64,000 nucleotides of DNA. Source: an uncultured Verrucomicrobiae bacterium. GTDB taxonomy: Bacteria > Verrucomicrobiota > Verrucomicrobiia > Limisphaerales > UBA1096. Position 1 is the first letter of the stretch. Every line of letters begins with the position of its first letter. The notes beneath the pieces are model-generated. The model made no database searches. It saw only the letters and a program-made list of their open reading frames with translations, and had not been told where the DNA came from. The position numbers and the translations under genes were made by a program. The stretch lies in assembly GCA_937770485.1 (NCBI GenBank), contig CALJHX010000042.1, positions 1 to 64,000 on the forward strand, read 5' to 3'. Shown here one piece after another: positions 9,650-18,497 of the stretch.

Positions 9650-11058
9650 GGTTTGTTCAGGGTTTCTTCAATCGAGTCGTGCAGCGCAGAGAAGATTTTT
9701 TTGACCTGTTGCTGCGTCGTGCAGAACGGCGGCATGATGACGATCACGTTGCCGACCGGCCGAGTCAGCACGCCGCGCTTGGCCAAGCCGTCGCAGACGC
9801 GGATTCCAGCCTGCTCGGCCATCTTAAACGGCTCGCGAGTCCGCCAGTCGCGAACTAATTCAATCGCCAGGACACATCCTGCCTGACGGATGTCACCGAC
9901 TTGAGAGAGGCTCCAAAGCCGCTTGGCTTCTGTGTGGAGATTCGCGGCAAGTTTTTTGCGCCTACTTGCGGCGGTCTTTAGCAAGCCGATACTGGTCAGG
10001 CTGGCGGCACTGCCGAGTTGGTTTCCGGTGTAGCTGTGTCCGTGAAAGAAAGTCTTTAACTCGGAATAGTCCCCAAGGAACGCATCGAACACTTCCTGCG
10101 TTGTCAGCGTGGCGGCCATCGGCAGATAGCCGCCGGTTAGTCCCTTGGCAAGGCAGAGGAAATCCGGCTGCACGCCTTCGTCATGACTTGCAAAATGCCG
10201 GGAAGCAGCGCGGCCCAAGCCGGTCATCACTTCGTCGGCGATGAGTTGGGTGCCGTGTCCCCGTGCAATCTGAGCGACGCGGCCAAGCCACCCCTTCGGC
10301 TGTGCGATCATTCCAGCCGCCCCCTGCATGCCCGGCTCGACCAGCAGCGCAGCGTAGTTGCTCCCGCGTTTTTTGCGGGTGGCGAATCGCTGCTCTACTT
10401 TGTCAACGCACTCGAAGTTGCACTTACGGGTGTCGCGCGCGTCGCCGCGTTCCGGCTTGGCCTTGTTGAACGTGCATCGGTAACAGTATGGCGACATCAC
10501 CTTGTCGGTCTTGAACAGTAAGCCGGAGTACGCCTTGTGAAAAAGGTCGATGTGCCCGGTGCTGACCGCCCCGACCGTGTCGCCGTGATACGCGCCATCG
10601 AGTGAAAGGAATCTTGGCTTGCGGGCGCGCCCCGTGCGACGTGCGAACTCATAGGCTAGCTTGAGCGCCACCTCGACAGAGGTCGATCCGTCGTCCGAAT
10701 AAAACACCTTGGCCAAACGCCGCTGTTGCTTGGTGACGCCGGCTCGAGGGTTGGCCAATTGCACCAGCTCCCGCGCAAGCAGTGAGGCCGGTTCGTTGGC
10801 CAAGCCAAGCGCAGAGGTGTGAGCGACTCTGCCCAATTGACGCCGAATAGCGGCGTTGATTTTTGGATGATTATGCCCGTGAAGGTTGGTCCAAATAGAC
10901 GAATTGGCGTCTATGTACTCCCGTCCGCGGACGTCCCAAAGAAGCGCATTCTTCCCGCGCTCGATGACCAGCGGTTCGCCCTTGATCCAATCGCGCATCT
11001 GCGTGAACGGATGCCACAAAAGCCGTTGGTCGAGTTTAGCGAGGGGATGCTTTTTCAT
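9646..11058 (-). CDS. bioA: Adenosylmethionine-8-amino-7-oxononanoate aminotransferase
   Basis: BioA transfers an amino group from S-adenosylmethionine to 7-keto-8-aminopelargonate, giving 7,8-diaminopelargonate in biotin synthesis. The product fits this class III, PLP-dependent family: LLWHPFTQM at the N-terminus, IDANSSIWTNLHGHNHP, DGSTSVEVALKLA, LDGAYHGDTVGA, LIADEVMTGLGR, and the lysine in LAKGLTGGYLP near residue 302, the expected PLP Schiff base. I chose the ATG at 11058 (470 aa) because it overlaps the upstream stop as ATGA and gives the family N-terminus. No other bio gene is in the window. Confidence 0.93.
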   Translation of the reverse strand: MKKHPLAKLDQRLLWHPFTQMRDWIKGEPLVIERGKNALLWDVRGREYIDANSSIWTNLHGHNHPKINAAIRRQLGRVAHTSALGLANEPASLLARELVQLANPRAGVTKQQRRLAKVFYSDDGSTSVEVALKLAYEFARRTGRARKPRFLSLDGAYHGDTVGAVSTGHIDLFHKAYSGLLFKTDKVMSPYCYRCTFNKAKPERGDARDTRKCNFECVDKVEQRFATRKKRGSNYAALLVEPGMQGAAGMIAQPKGWLGRVAQIARGHGTQLIADEVMTGLGRAASRHFASHDEGVQPDFLCLAKGLTGGYLPMAATLTTQEVFDAFLGDYSELKTFFHGHSYTGNQLGSAASLTSIGLLKTAASRRKKLAANLHTEAKRLWSLSQVGDIRQAGCVLAIELVRDWRTREPFKMAEQAGIRVCDGLAKRGVLTRPVGNVIVIMPPFCTTQQQVKKIFSALHDSIEETLNKP

Positions 11059-12545
11059 ACAGCGGTAAGGCCGATTTCGTCGAACGGCGACAAGTCGAGT
11101 TCGAAGCCGGTACCAAATGGCTGCTCGTTGACACTTAGCAAGTGAATTTGCCCATCGTGAATATCGAGCGTCGGCCAGCCCTGGTCGCTCGTGCGATAAA
11201 GCCCTGGGTGCGCGGCGATCACCTGCTGCTGTGTAGCTTTCGGAAACTGCGACAGCCCCGCCATGTAATGATGCCCGTTCCTCTCGACGCTCTCGATACC
11301 GAGCGCTGACATCACCGCCAAGTCCTGTATCACGGCAACCGGGCCGACGTTGCATAAATCCTCGCCGCTCATGACTGCCGCTTGCCCGGCTTCCCGCCGT
11401 GCATTGAGCAGGCATGCGTTGGCGGCTCCCTTGAAAATGCCCTTGCAGTTTTTGTGGCTTGTCCCGGCGTAGCCAAGCTCCAGTGCCAGCGGTAGGCTTT
11501 TTATCGTGGCATCGGATTCGTCGATGATGATCGGCGGTCGATCGGGCCAGTCGCCAAAACCGTCGCCCACGGAATCCTTCAGCGCGATGTCGCGGTGTAA
11601 CGGTTGCTCGATAAAAATCAGGTGCTCAAAAAAGCAGGTCAACTCAGCGTCAGCGGAAAGACTCGCCCAGTGGTTCCGGAAATCGTTCACGGACTTGAAC
11701 TGCTCATTACCGTCGAGGCTGAATGCGTAGTCACTCGGTGCGTTTTGCCCAATTGTGACAGCAACACTGCGGAGGCGCTCGTGATCGGCGTTGAGGTTGC
11801 CGTTGATCTTGATTTTAAAATGTCGCAGACCATAGGTGCGAATGCACTGGTCGAGCGATTGAGGCAGTGAGTCGTTGAGTAACTCATCGGCCGGGATACC
11901 GGCGGCGGACAATGGATCAGCCAAACCAACCGTGTGTCGAGCGAGTACTTTGGTCAACGGTTTTTGGGGGAGCAGTTCAGCGGCTGAGCGCTTGGCCAAG
12001 GTAGGGTGAATCGCACCGGGCTCAAAGCCCAGCATGCCGTTGCGTAGCGCTTGACCAAAAGGTTGGCCCGTGGCGCGGCAGACCGACTCTATCAATGCGC
12101 GCTCGACCAGCGACGTACCAAAGTGAGCCAGCAACGGCGCGATGTTCTCAGCTTTGCCCCAAGCCTCCTGTTGCCCGTAAATCTCTTGCCAAGCTGCAAA
12201 GGCGGTCGTGGCCTCGACGCCGATCGCATGAGCTAAGGCGCGGCGAATCACCCGGAGCATGTCGGCGATCTCCTGTTCGAGCGGGTCATCCGGCACCTTG
12301 GTGAACCACTTCGGCGGCAACAGGTCGGAGGAAATGCCCCACGATGGCCGACCATCTACCTCTGTCTCGACCCGGACAAACACCATCGGCACCTCAGTCA
12401 TGGTGGCGATGCCGTACTTGAACGGCATGCGCGTCTTGAGTTGAGTTTGCCGGATGGAGGCTCCGGTGATTTTCAGCGACACGCCAAAGTCATAATCCGC
12501 ATCGAGCCACTCTTCAAGTTTAGCGGTCTCATGAGAGCAGGACAC
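11055..12545 (-). CDS. Enolase-superfamily (mandelate racemase/muconate lactonizing-like) enzyme
   Basis: Members abstract a proton alpha to a carboxylate using a Mg2+-dependent TIM barrel. This protein shows a KxK motif (FKIKING, near 240), metal-ligand strands LDGNE (near 277), IEQPL (near 313) and DESD (near 341), then SHKNCKG. The specific reaction cannot be read from this. The start is uncertain: the longest frame uses a GTG at 12545, and another GTG at 12482 begins VSLKITG, closer to where the capping domain starts. Its stop overlaps bioA as ATGA, so it is probably co-expressed with bioA and the Ste24 gene. Confidence 0.83.
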   Translation of the reverse strand: MSCSHETAKLEEWLDADYDFGVSLKITGASIRQTQLKTRMPFKYGIATMTEVPMVFVRVETEVDGRPSWGISSDLLPPKWFTKVPDDPLEQEIADMLRVIRRALAHAIGVEATTAFAAWQEIYGQQEAWGKAENIAPLLAHFGTSLVERALIESVCRATGQPFGQALRNGMLGFEPGAIHPTLAKRSAAELLPQKPLTKVLARHTVGLADPLSAAGIPADELLNDSLPQSLDQCIRTYGLRHFKIKINGNLNADHERLRSVAVTIGQNAPSDYAFSLDGNEQFKSVNDFRNHWASLSADAELTCFFEHLIFIEQPLHRDIALKDSVGDGFGDWPDRPPIIIDESDATIKSLPLALELGYAGTSHKNCKGIFKGAANACLLNARREAGQAAVMSGEDLCNVGPVAVIQDLAVMSALGIESVERNGHHYMAGLSQFPKATQQQVIAAHPGLYRTSDQGWPTLDIHDGQIHLLSVNEQPFGTGFELDLSPFDEIGLTAV

Positions 12546-12819
12546 GGATTTTACGGATGAGCACTTATTTGTTTTTGGTAACCTCGAACGAACACGAATG
12601 GATACAAATGTACTTTATCCGCAAATTTCGCGGATGAGCGGAGATTCTCAATGAGTTTTCAGTTCTTTCACTTCAATTTGGAACATTCCATGTTCGATAT
12701 TCTATCCTGTTCCACCTGCCTGGCCGTTTCTTTTTCTCAACTGCTGACCGCTCATTGCCGACTGCTTATTGATTCGCTTGAGCTTTGCGCGGGTGGTTAG
12801 GTGTCGTAAAGTGCGGCCC
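12546..12819. other. Divergent intergenic region with relic repeat text
   Basis: This stretch separates the minus-strand enolase-superfamily operon from the plus-strand ymdB-like operon and should hold both promoters. No gene is seen. It is AT-richer than its surroundings and contains phrases such as GACACGGATTTTACGG and ATCCGCAAATTTCGCGGAT (an inverted repeat around CGCAAATTTCGCG). A similar GACACGGATTTCAC string occurs in reverse at about 58390-58404. These look like fragments of a dispersed intergenic repeat. Confidence 0.4.
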
Positions 12820-13608
12820 GTGAAACTGCTTTTCATTGGCGACATCGTCGGGAAACCGGGCCGCAAGGCGGTACGGTATTTTTTGCCTCGCCTCCGCAAG
12901 TCGTTCGGGATCGACTTCGTCGTTGCGAACGGGGAGAACATGGCCGGTGGCTCGGGCATCACGCCAGCGACCGCGAGCGAGGTTTTTGAAGCGGGAGTGG
13001 ATGTGATGACGTCCGGCGATCATTTGTGGGATCAACGCGAGGTGGAGTCGATGCTGGAGAGCGAGTCGCGTTTTGTGCGCCCTCACAACTATCCCGAGGG
13101 TACGCCGGGACAGGGGTTTTGCGTCGCCCGAAAGGAAGGACTCCCTCCGGTGGGAGTACTAAACTTGCAGGGGCAAACGTTCATGAAACCGATCGATAAC
13201 CCCTTCTTCGCTGCCGCCGAGGCAGTGGACGAGTTAAGCAAGGAGACGGCGATTATTTTTGTAGATATGCACGCGGAAACAACGTCTGAAAAAATCGCGA
13301 TGGGACGTTTTCTCGATGCTAGGGTGAGCGCCGTGGTGGGGACGCACACGCATGTGCAGACCGCCGACGAGCAGATCTTTCCGGGCGGGACGGCGTTCCT
13401 CTGCGACGCCGGTTGCACGGGGCCGCAGGAGGGCATTCTTGGGCGGGAGATCGAGCCAATCCTTCGGCGGTTCACGACGTACCGGCCACAGCGCTTTGGC
13501 GTCGCCTCCAAGCGCGTTACGCTCAACGGAGCGTTGATCGACATCGACGACGAAACAGGCAAGGCGCGCTCCATCAAGCGAGTCTCAGAGCAGATGCCAG
13601 AGGAATGA
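12820..13608 (+). CDS. YmdB-like metallophosphoesterase (TIGR00282 type)
   Basis: The family contains 2',3'-cyclic-nucleotide phosphodiesterases such as Bacillus YmdB. Visible metal-site motifs are LLFIGDIVGKPGR at the N-terminus, ANGENMAGG, SGDHLWD, DMHAETTSEK and VGTHTHVQTAD; the length of about 262 aa is normal. I prefer the GTG at 12820 (VKLLFIGDIVG), since the family starts directly on this strand; longer starts add a basic leader without homology. The stop overlaps the xseA start (ATGA at 13605-13608), linking the two in one operon. Confidence 0.9.
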   Translation: MKLLFIGDIVGKPGRKAVRYFLPRLRKSFGIDFVVANGENMAGGSGITPATASEVFEAGVDVMTSGDHLWDQREVESMLESESRFVRPHNYPEGTPGQGFCVARKEGLPPVGVLNLQGQTFMKPIDNPFFAAAEAVDELSKETAIIFVDMHAETTSEKIAMGRFLDARVSAVVGTHTHVQTADEQIFPGGTAFLCDAGCTGPQEGILGREIEPILRRFTTYRPQRFGVASKRVTLNGALIDIDDETGKARSIKRVSEQMPEE

Positions 13609-15014
13609 GCCGGGAGCAACAGAGCCTGTGGGACTTCGACGGGTTGCCGGAGCAGGGGGAGGCACGCAAGGTTTATGGCGTTGCCGAGCTGAACAGGAAG
13701 GCCAAGGGTCTGCTGGAAAATCAACTCGGAACCGTCTGGGTGGAGGGGCAAATCACTGGGCTGCGGAGACAATCCTCGGGTCACATTTATTTCGGCATCA
13801 AGGATGAGAAAGGCCAGTTGGGTTGCGCGCTGTTTCGCGGGACTGATGCGGAGAACCGTTCGCTGATTGAAGACGGCACGCAGGTATTGCTGCAAGGGGA
13901 TGTTACGCTGTTCGAGGCGAGGGGGCAGTACCAGTTGATCGTCCGCAAGGTGGAACCGCTGGGTCAGGGGGCGTTGCAGGTCAAGTTTGAGAAACTGAAA
14001 CGCAAGCTGGAGGCCGAGGGACTGTTTGCACCCGGGCGCAAGCGGCCGCTGCCCGGTTATCCCGCGCGCATCGGTCTTGTTACGTCGCCGACCGGCGCGG
14101 CGATCCGGGATGTACTGCATGTTGTGTTGCGACGAAATCCCTCCCTGCAAATCGTGCTGGAGCCGTGTCGTGTACAAGGCGAAACAGCCGCAGCGGAAAT
14201 CGCCAAAGCGGTTCACCGGTTGAACCAATGGAGTGCCAGGCAGAGCGAGCCGCTGGACTTAATTTTGCTGACGCGCGGCGGCGGGAGCCTGGAGGATCTT
14301 TGGGCGTTCAACGAGGAGGTTCTGGCCCGTGCCGTGCACGAGTCGGTACTGCCGGTGGTGTCCGCCGTGGGGCATGAGATTGATATTTTGATCACTGACT
14401 TCGTGGCCGATGTCCGGGCGGCAACGCCGAGTGTCGCTGGCGAGTTGATCACCGAGGACGTGTTTGCATCGCGCGGGGATTTGACCTCGACAGCGGCGTA
14501 TTTGCTCCGCTTGGCCAAGGGCGGCGTGGAATCGGCCAGGCGCGAATTGTCGAGACTTAACCACCGGCTTGGGCGGGCGCATCCGCGCCGGGCGCTCGAT
14601 GATTCCTTACAGCGTCTCGACAATCAGCTCGATGATCTGAACCGCTTGGCCAAGCAGGGAGTGGTGGCCAGGCGAGAACATCTGCGCTTGGCCAGCCAAC
14701 GCCTGCTGTCGCTCCGACCAACGACATTGCTTGCCCGGCGGAGGGATCAGGTTGGCTGGTTGCAACGCCGCTTGGCTGAGGTGCCGAGCCGTGCCTTGGG
14801 CAAACGCGCAGCAAGCCTTGAGCAGGCGGCAAGCCTGCTTGAGTTACTCTCGCCCAAGTCCGTCCTGGCCCGAGGTTACTCGATCACCCGCGACGCGGCG
14901 ACGGGTGCGGTTTTGAGGGATTCCAAAAACGCGAAGCCCGGCCAGATGCTGCGGACACACCTCCACGACGGCGAGATTAGCAGCACAGTCAAAGGGCAGA
15001 AAAGTTCCGACTAA
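13605..15014 (+). CDS. xseA: Exodeoxyribonuclease VII large subunit
   Basis: XseA is the catalytic subunit of exonuclease VII, which degrades single-stranded DNA from both ends. The 469-residue product has the N-terminal OB fold (VYGVAELNRKAKGLLE...VWVEGQITGLRRQSSGHIYF), the catalytic core (PARIGLVTSPTGAAIRDVL, LLTRGGGSLEDLWAFNEE, PVVSAVGHEIDILITDFVAD, ATPSVAGEL) and a long coiled-coil region before the C-terminal LARGYSIT segment. The ATG at 13605 overlaps the previous stop. The expected small subunit xseB does not follow; the next 500 bases hold only a doubtful ORF. Confidence 0.96.
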   Translation: MSREQQSLWDFDGLPEQGEARKVYGVAELNRKAKGLLENQLGTVWVEGQITGLRRQSSGHIYFGIKDEKGQLGCALFRGTDAENRSLIEDGTQVLLQGDVTLFEARGQYQLIVRKVEPLGQGALQVKFEKLKRKLEAEGLFAPGRKRPLPGYPARIGLVTSPTGAAIRDVLHVVLRRNPSLQIVLEPCRVQGETAAAEIAKAVHRLNQWSARQSEPLDLILLTRGGGSLEDLWAFNEEVLARAVHESVLPVVSAVGHEIDILITDFVADVRAATPSVAGELITEDVFASRGDLTSTAAYLLRLAKGGVESARRELSRLNHRLGRAHPRRALDDSLQRLDNQLDDLNRLAKQGVVARREHLRLASQRLLSLRPTTLLARRRDQVGWLQRRLAEVPSRALGKRAASLEQAASLLELLSPKSVLARGYSITRDAATGAVLRDSKNAKPGQMLRTHLHDGEISSTVKGQKSSD

Positions 15015-15023
15015 AGTTTTTGA

Positions 15024-15416
15024 GTGCGCCGTCGATACTCTTTTCGGATTCAGAATCCATTCGGGAAGAAAAAAGTAAAGGCATTCACATTAGTCAAAAC
15101 AATCAGGGACTCGCTGCAGACTCTTCTTCTGCACCAACAGTTCACCGAGACAGCCCGCGACTTTTTCAAGGCGGTGCGATCCAGAAATTTCTGCAAAGCC
15201 AAGTCGAGAATGTCGCCAGCTTGGCAGGGGGTTACCACGGGTGAACTCCGCGATATGATTCAAAATGATCTATCAATTCTGCCACTCTCGAAAGCCTCAT
15301 ATTTTGGATTGGCCATGGATGATGGAACGAACGCCGTACTGGATGCCTACCTGTTTTTCGAAGGCGGACACTGGATCTCATGTGGCATCTGCTTGGCGGA
15401 GGCAGAGGGGCAGTGA
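15024..15416 (+). CDS. Hypothetical protein, possibly a decayed gene
   Basis: A GTG-started frame of 130 residues lies 9 bp after xseA (MRRRYSF...CLAEAEGQ). It has a basic N-terminus and a hydrophobic C-terminal part (AYLFFEGGHWISCGICLAEAEG), and matches no family I recognise. The same frame stays open past its TGA for about 65 codons (SIDAVNLRLEDWLSEKL...), running into the guaA 3' end. Either this is a hypothetical gene, or the TGA marks a broken longer one. It is too unlike XseB to take that role. Confidence 0.3.
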   Translation: MRRRYSFRIQNPFGKKKVKAFTLVKTIRDSLQTLLLHQQFTETARDFFKAVRSRNFCKAKSRMSPAWQGVTTGELRDMIQNDLSILPLSKASYFGLAMDDGTNAVLDAYLFFEGGHWISCGICLAEAEGQ

Positions 15417-15530
15417 AGCATCGACGCGGTCAATCTGCGACTGGAAGATTGGTTATCTGAAAAACTGCAGCAACAACCGGACTTGGAATCGCGCCACGCC
15501 GGCGTGCCGGCACGATTAGCCGGTTTAATC

Positions 15531-17072
15531 TTACTCCCACTCGATGGTCGCCGGCGGCTTGCTGGAGATGTCGAGGCATACGCGGTTCACGCCGCTGACT
15601 TCGTTGATGATTCGGCTTGAGAGCGTCTCGAGTACTTTGTACGGCAGCTTCACCCAGTCGGCGGTCATGCCGTCCTTCGACTCCACCGCGCGCACGGCGA
15701 TCGTGTACTCGTAGGTTCGTTCGTCGCCCATCACGCCGACGCTTCGAACCGGCAGCAGAACCGCGAAGCTCTGCCAGATTTTGTAATACAAATTATTAGA
15801 CTTCATTTCCTCGACGACAATTGTGTCGGCGTTACGGAGGATTTCGCAACGCTCGGGTGTGACTTCGCCGAGGATGCGAACGGCTAGGCCGGGGCCGGGG
15901 AACGGTTGGCGCATGACGATCTCCTTTGGCAGACCCAGTTCAGCGCCGAGTTCGCGCACTTCGTCCTTGAACAGGCAGCGCAATGGCTCGAGCAGCTTGA
16001 ACTTCATTTTCTCCGGCAAGCCGCCTACGTTGTGATGGCTCTTGATTAGCGCCGCCGGATTGCCGCCGATCGGCACCGACTCGATGACGTCGGGATACAG
16101 CGTGCCCTGTGCGAGGAATTTTGCCTTGCCGACCTTACGGGTGGCTTTTTGGAAAACATCGATGAACGTGTTGCCAATAATCTTGCGCTTCGTCTCAGGG
16201 TCAGTGACGCCACGCAGTTTGCGTATGAACAAATCCGCCGAGTCTTCGTAGTGGAGCTTGACCTTGAAATTGCGCCCAAAAACTTTTTTCACAACGCCCG
16301 CCTCGTTTGCGCGCAGCACGCCGTTGTTCACAAAAATGCAGGTCAACTGCTTCCCGATGGCCTTGTGAATGAGTGCCGCCGCCACGCTGGAATCGACGCC
16401 CCCGCTCAAGCCGAGAATCACTTTTTCCTTGCCGACTTGAGTGCGGATATTCTCGATAGCCTGATCGACATAACTCCGCATCGTCCACTTGCGACCGCAG
16501 CCACAAATCTTGTGCACGAAGTTTGAAATGATGCGTTTGCCCTTGGGCGTGTGGACGACTTCCGGATGAAATTGAAGCCCGTAAAAACGGGCCTTAGCAT
16601 TCTCGATTGCCGCAAACCCGGAGTTCTCAGTGGTGGCCACCGACTTGAAACCGTCCGGCAGCTTGGTGAGTTTGTCGCCGTGTGAATTCCAAACCTGCAG
16701 TTCCCTTGGCAAGGCGTCGAAGAGTCGGCACTGGGCGTTTTTCACGCGAAGCGTTCCCTTGCCGTATTCCCGTTTTTGGCCGCGCTCGACTTTGCCCTTC
16801 AAAAACCTGGCCATCACCTGCAACCCGAAGCAGATTCCAAGAACGGGGATGCCCAGTTTGAAAACCGCCTTGTCTGGCAATGGGGCATCCTTGGCGTAAA
16901 CGCTGGACGGACCACCGGAGAGGATAATCCCGCTGGCGTTCATTTCCGCAATAACGGCGGCGGGCGTGTTGTAGTGGACAATGGTGGAGTAAACTTTGCA
17001 CTCGCGGATGCGCCGGGCGATCACCTGCGTGTATTGGGAACCAAAATCAAGGATGACAATCTGTTCGTTCAT
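15531..17072 (-). CDS. guaA: GMP synthase (glutamine-hydrolysing)
   Basis: GuaA converts XMP to GMP using glutamine and ATP. The protein has the class I amidotransferase domain with the nucleophile in GICFGLQVM (Cys81) and the His-Glu of [10 protein letters not shown], then the ATP-pyrophosphatase domain with [14 protein letters not shown], and the GMP synthetase C-terminal dimerisation domain ending [12 protein letters not shown]. The ATG at 17072 (513 aa) gives the family start [16 protein letters not shown]; the longer frame to 17156 adds a non-homologous leader. It stands alone, running towards the xseA operon. Confidence 0.97.
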   Translation of the reverse strand: MNEQIVILDFGSQYTQVIARRIRECKVYSTIVHYNTPAAVIAEMNASGIILSGGPSSVYAKDAPLPDKAVFKLGIPVLGICFGLQVMARFLKGKVERGQKREYGKGTLRVKNAQCRLFDALPRELQVWNSHGDKLTKLPDGFKSVATTENSGFAAIENAKARFYGLQFHPEVVHTPKGKRIISNFVHKICGCGRKWTMRSYVDQAIENIRTQVGKEKVILGLSGGVDSSVAAALIHKAIGKQLTCIFVNNGVLRANEAGVVKKVFGRNFKVKLHYEDSADLFIRKLRGVTDPETKRKIIGNTFIDVFQKATRKVGKAKFLAQGTLYPDVIESVPIGGNPAALIKSHHNVGGLPEKMKFKLLEPLRCLFKDEVRELGAELGLPKEIVMRQPFPGPGLAVRILGEVTPERCEILRNADTIVVEEMKSNNLYYKIWQSFAVLLPVRSVGVMGDERTYEYTIAVRAVESKDGMTADWVKLPYKVLETLSSRIINEVSGVNRVCLDISSKPPATIEWE

Positions 17073-17187
17073 GGTGCTGAAAAGCAGGGGATTGAAGACA
17101 AGATTCCTCGGGTTTTGCGAGACAAAAAACATTGCGAAGCAAAAACCGCTTCGCAAGCGCGGGGAAAAGAGTTTGTGGTTTCGGGTG

Positions 17188-18480
17188 TTACACCAACTCC
17201 GGGATCAGTTTACCGTGCCGTACGATCATCACCGGTCGGCCGGTCGGCGTGTGGTATTCCTTTGTGTGGTCAACTCCTAGTGCGTGGTAAAATGTGGCGG
17301 CAACGTCATCGGGTGAGATGACGCGATCCTTCGGACCCTCGCCCTTGGCGTCTGAGGCTCCGATCACTTGGCCGCCCTGCATGCCTCCGCCGGCAAGCAG
17401 GCAGAACATTGCGCGTGGATAGTGGTCGCGGCCTCCGCGTTGGTTGATCTTGGGCGTCCGGCCGAATTCGCCGGTTACAAAAACGGCGGTCGAGTTCAGT
17501 AACCCCTTCGAGTCCAAAGCCCTGAACAAACCGGCCAAGCCGTTGTCGAGGTTGGGCAGATTGCTGTCCTTGAGCCGGTTGAAGTTGTCCCTGTGGGTGT
17601 CCCAGCCGCCGAATTGAATTGAAACCAGGCGCACGCCGGCCTCGACAAGGCGAGTGGACAGCAGGCAGCTTTGGGAGAAATTGCCGTCGTCGAACAAACC
17701 AGAAATGGCTGCGGGCTCGCGCGTTAGGTCAAACGCCTCCCGGGTACGACCGGAGCGCATCATCTCGTAGGCTTTTTGGCTGAACTCATCCATGCCGCTC
17801 AGCACCTTGTCCTCCTTGGCGAACGAACCAAAAGCGGTGTCGTACCGCTTCACCAAGCTGTCTCTGCGGTCGATGTCGGCCAAGGTCAGGCCATTGGAGA
17901 GTGAGAGGCCCCGTATGTTCATCGGTTGACCGGCCTTGGGTGTGGCCCCGGTTTCGAGTGGGCCATATTCCAAGCCGAGAAAACCGGTCGGCGCTACGGC
18001 TCCTTTTGGAATGGCCACAGAACGGGGAATGTCCCTTGGGCCACCGAGTTCCTTGCTGATCACGGCGCCGTAAGTCGGATACTTCAGCGAGGGTAGGGGA
18101 CGATTCCCGGTCATCAGGTATTCAGCGCCCAACCGATGCGCCGCCAAGGTGTGGCTGACGCCTCGAAGAATGGCATACTTGTCGGCGCACCTGGCGAGTT
18201 TCGGAAGATGCTCGGAAATTCGGATGCCCGGCACGTTGGTGCTGATTTCCTTGAATTCACCTCGGTGCGTGTCCGAGGCGTCTGGTTTCATGTCAAACGT
18301 ATCCATGTGGCTGGGTCCGCCGGCCAAGCGCACGTAAATAGCCGCCTTGGCTTTGCCTGCAACGGAGCCCGCCTTAGCCAAGCTCAAGTAATCAGACAGG
18401 CCAAGCCCAGTTCCGACAAGAGCACCAGCCTTGAGGAAATCCCGTCGAAGGATTCCGTCACAACAAAGTTTATGTTTCAT
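17188..18480 (-). CDS. DUF1501 family exported protein
   Basis: DUF1501 proteins are sulfatase/alkaline-phosphatase-fold proteins exported by the Tat pathway and common in Planctomycetes and Verrucomicrobia. Here LRRDFLKAG near residue 12 is a Tat signal, followed by [18 protein letters not shown] and near the C-terminus [19 protein letters not shown], both family hallmarks. I start at the ATG at 18480 (430 aa), which places the twin arginine properly. The gene follows the cytochrome/DUF1553 gene by 17 bp, the usual pairing of these families. The biochemical role is unknown; a function in polymer or sulfated-glycan use is speculation. Confidence 0.9.
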   Translation of the reverse strand: MKHKLCCDGILRRDFLKAGALVGTGLGLSDYLSLAKAGSVAGKAKAAIYVRLAGGPSHMDTFDMKPDASDTHRGEFKEISTNVPGIRISEHLPKLARCADKYAILRGVSHTLAAHRLGAEYLMTGNRPLPSLKYPTYGAVISKELGGPRDIPRSVAIPKGAVAPTGFLGLEYGPLETGATPKAGQPMNIRGLSLSNGLTLADIDRRDSLVKRYDTAFGSFAKEDKVLSGMDEFSQKAYEMMRSGRTREAFDLTREPAAISGLFDDGNFSQSCLLSTRLVEAGVRLVSIQFGGWDTHRDNFNRLKDSNLPNLDNGLAGLFRALDSKGLLNSTAVFVTGEFGRTPKINQRGGRDHYPRAMFCLLAGGGMQGGQVIGASDAKGEGPKDRVISPDDVAATFYHALGVDHTKEYHTPTGRPVMIVRHGKLIPELV

Positions 18481-18497
18481 GGTTCGGACGTTCGTAA

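Noticed and set aside
13089-14228. Long minus-strand open frame (379 codons) opposite ymdB-like and xseA
   Set aside because: It lies antisense to two well-supported conserved genes, has low-complexity composition and no family match; it is a G+C-driven shadow.
15024-15416. Small exonuclease VII subunit (xseB) after xseA
   Set aside because: The frame is too long and lacks the short two-helix pattern of XseB.
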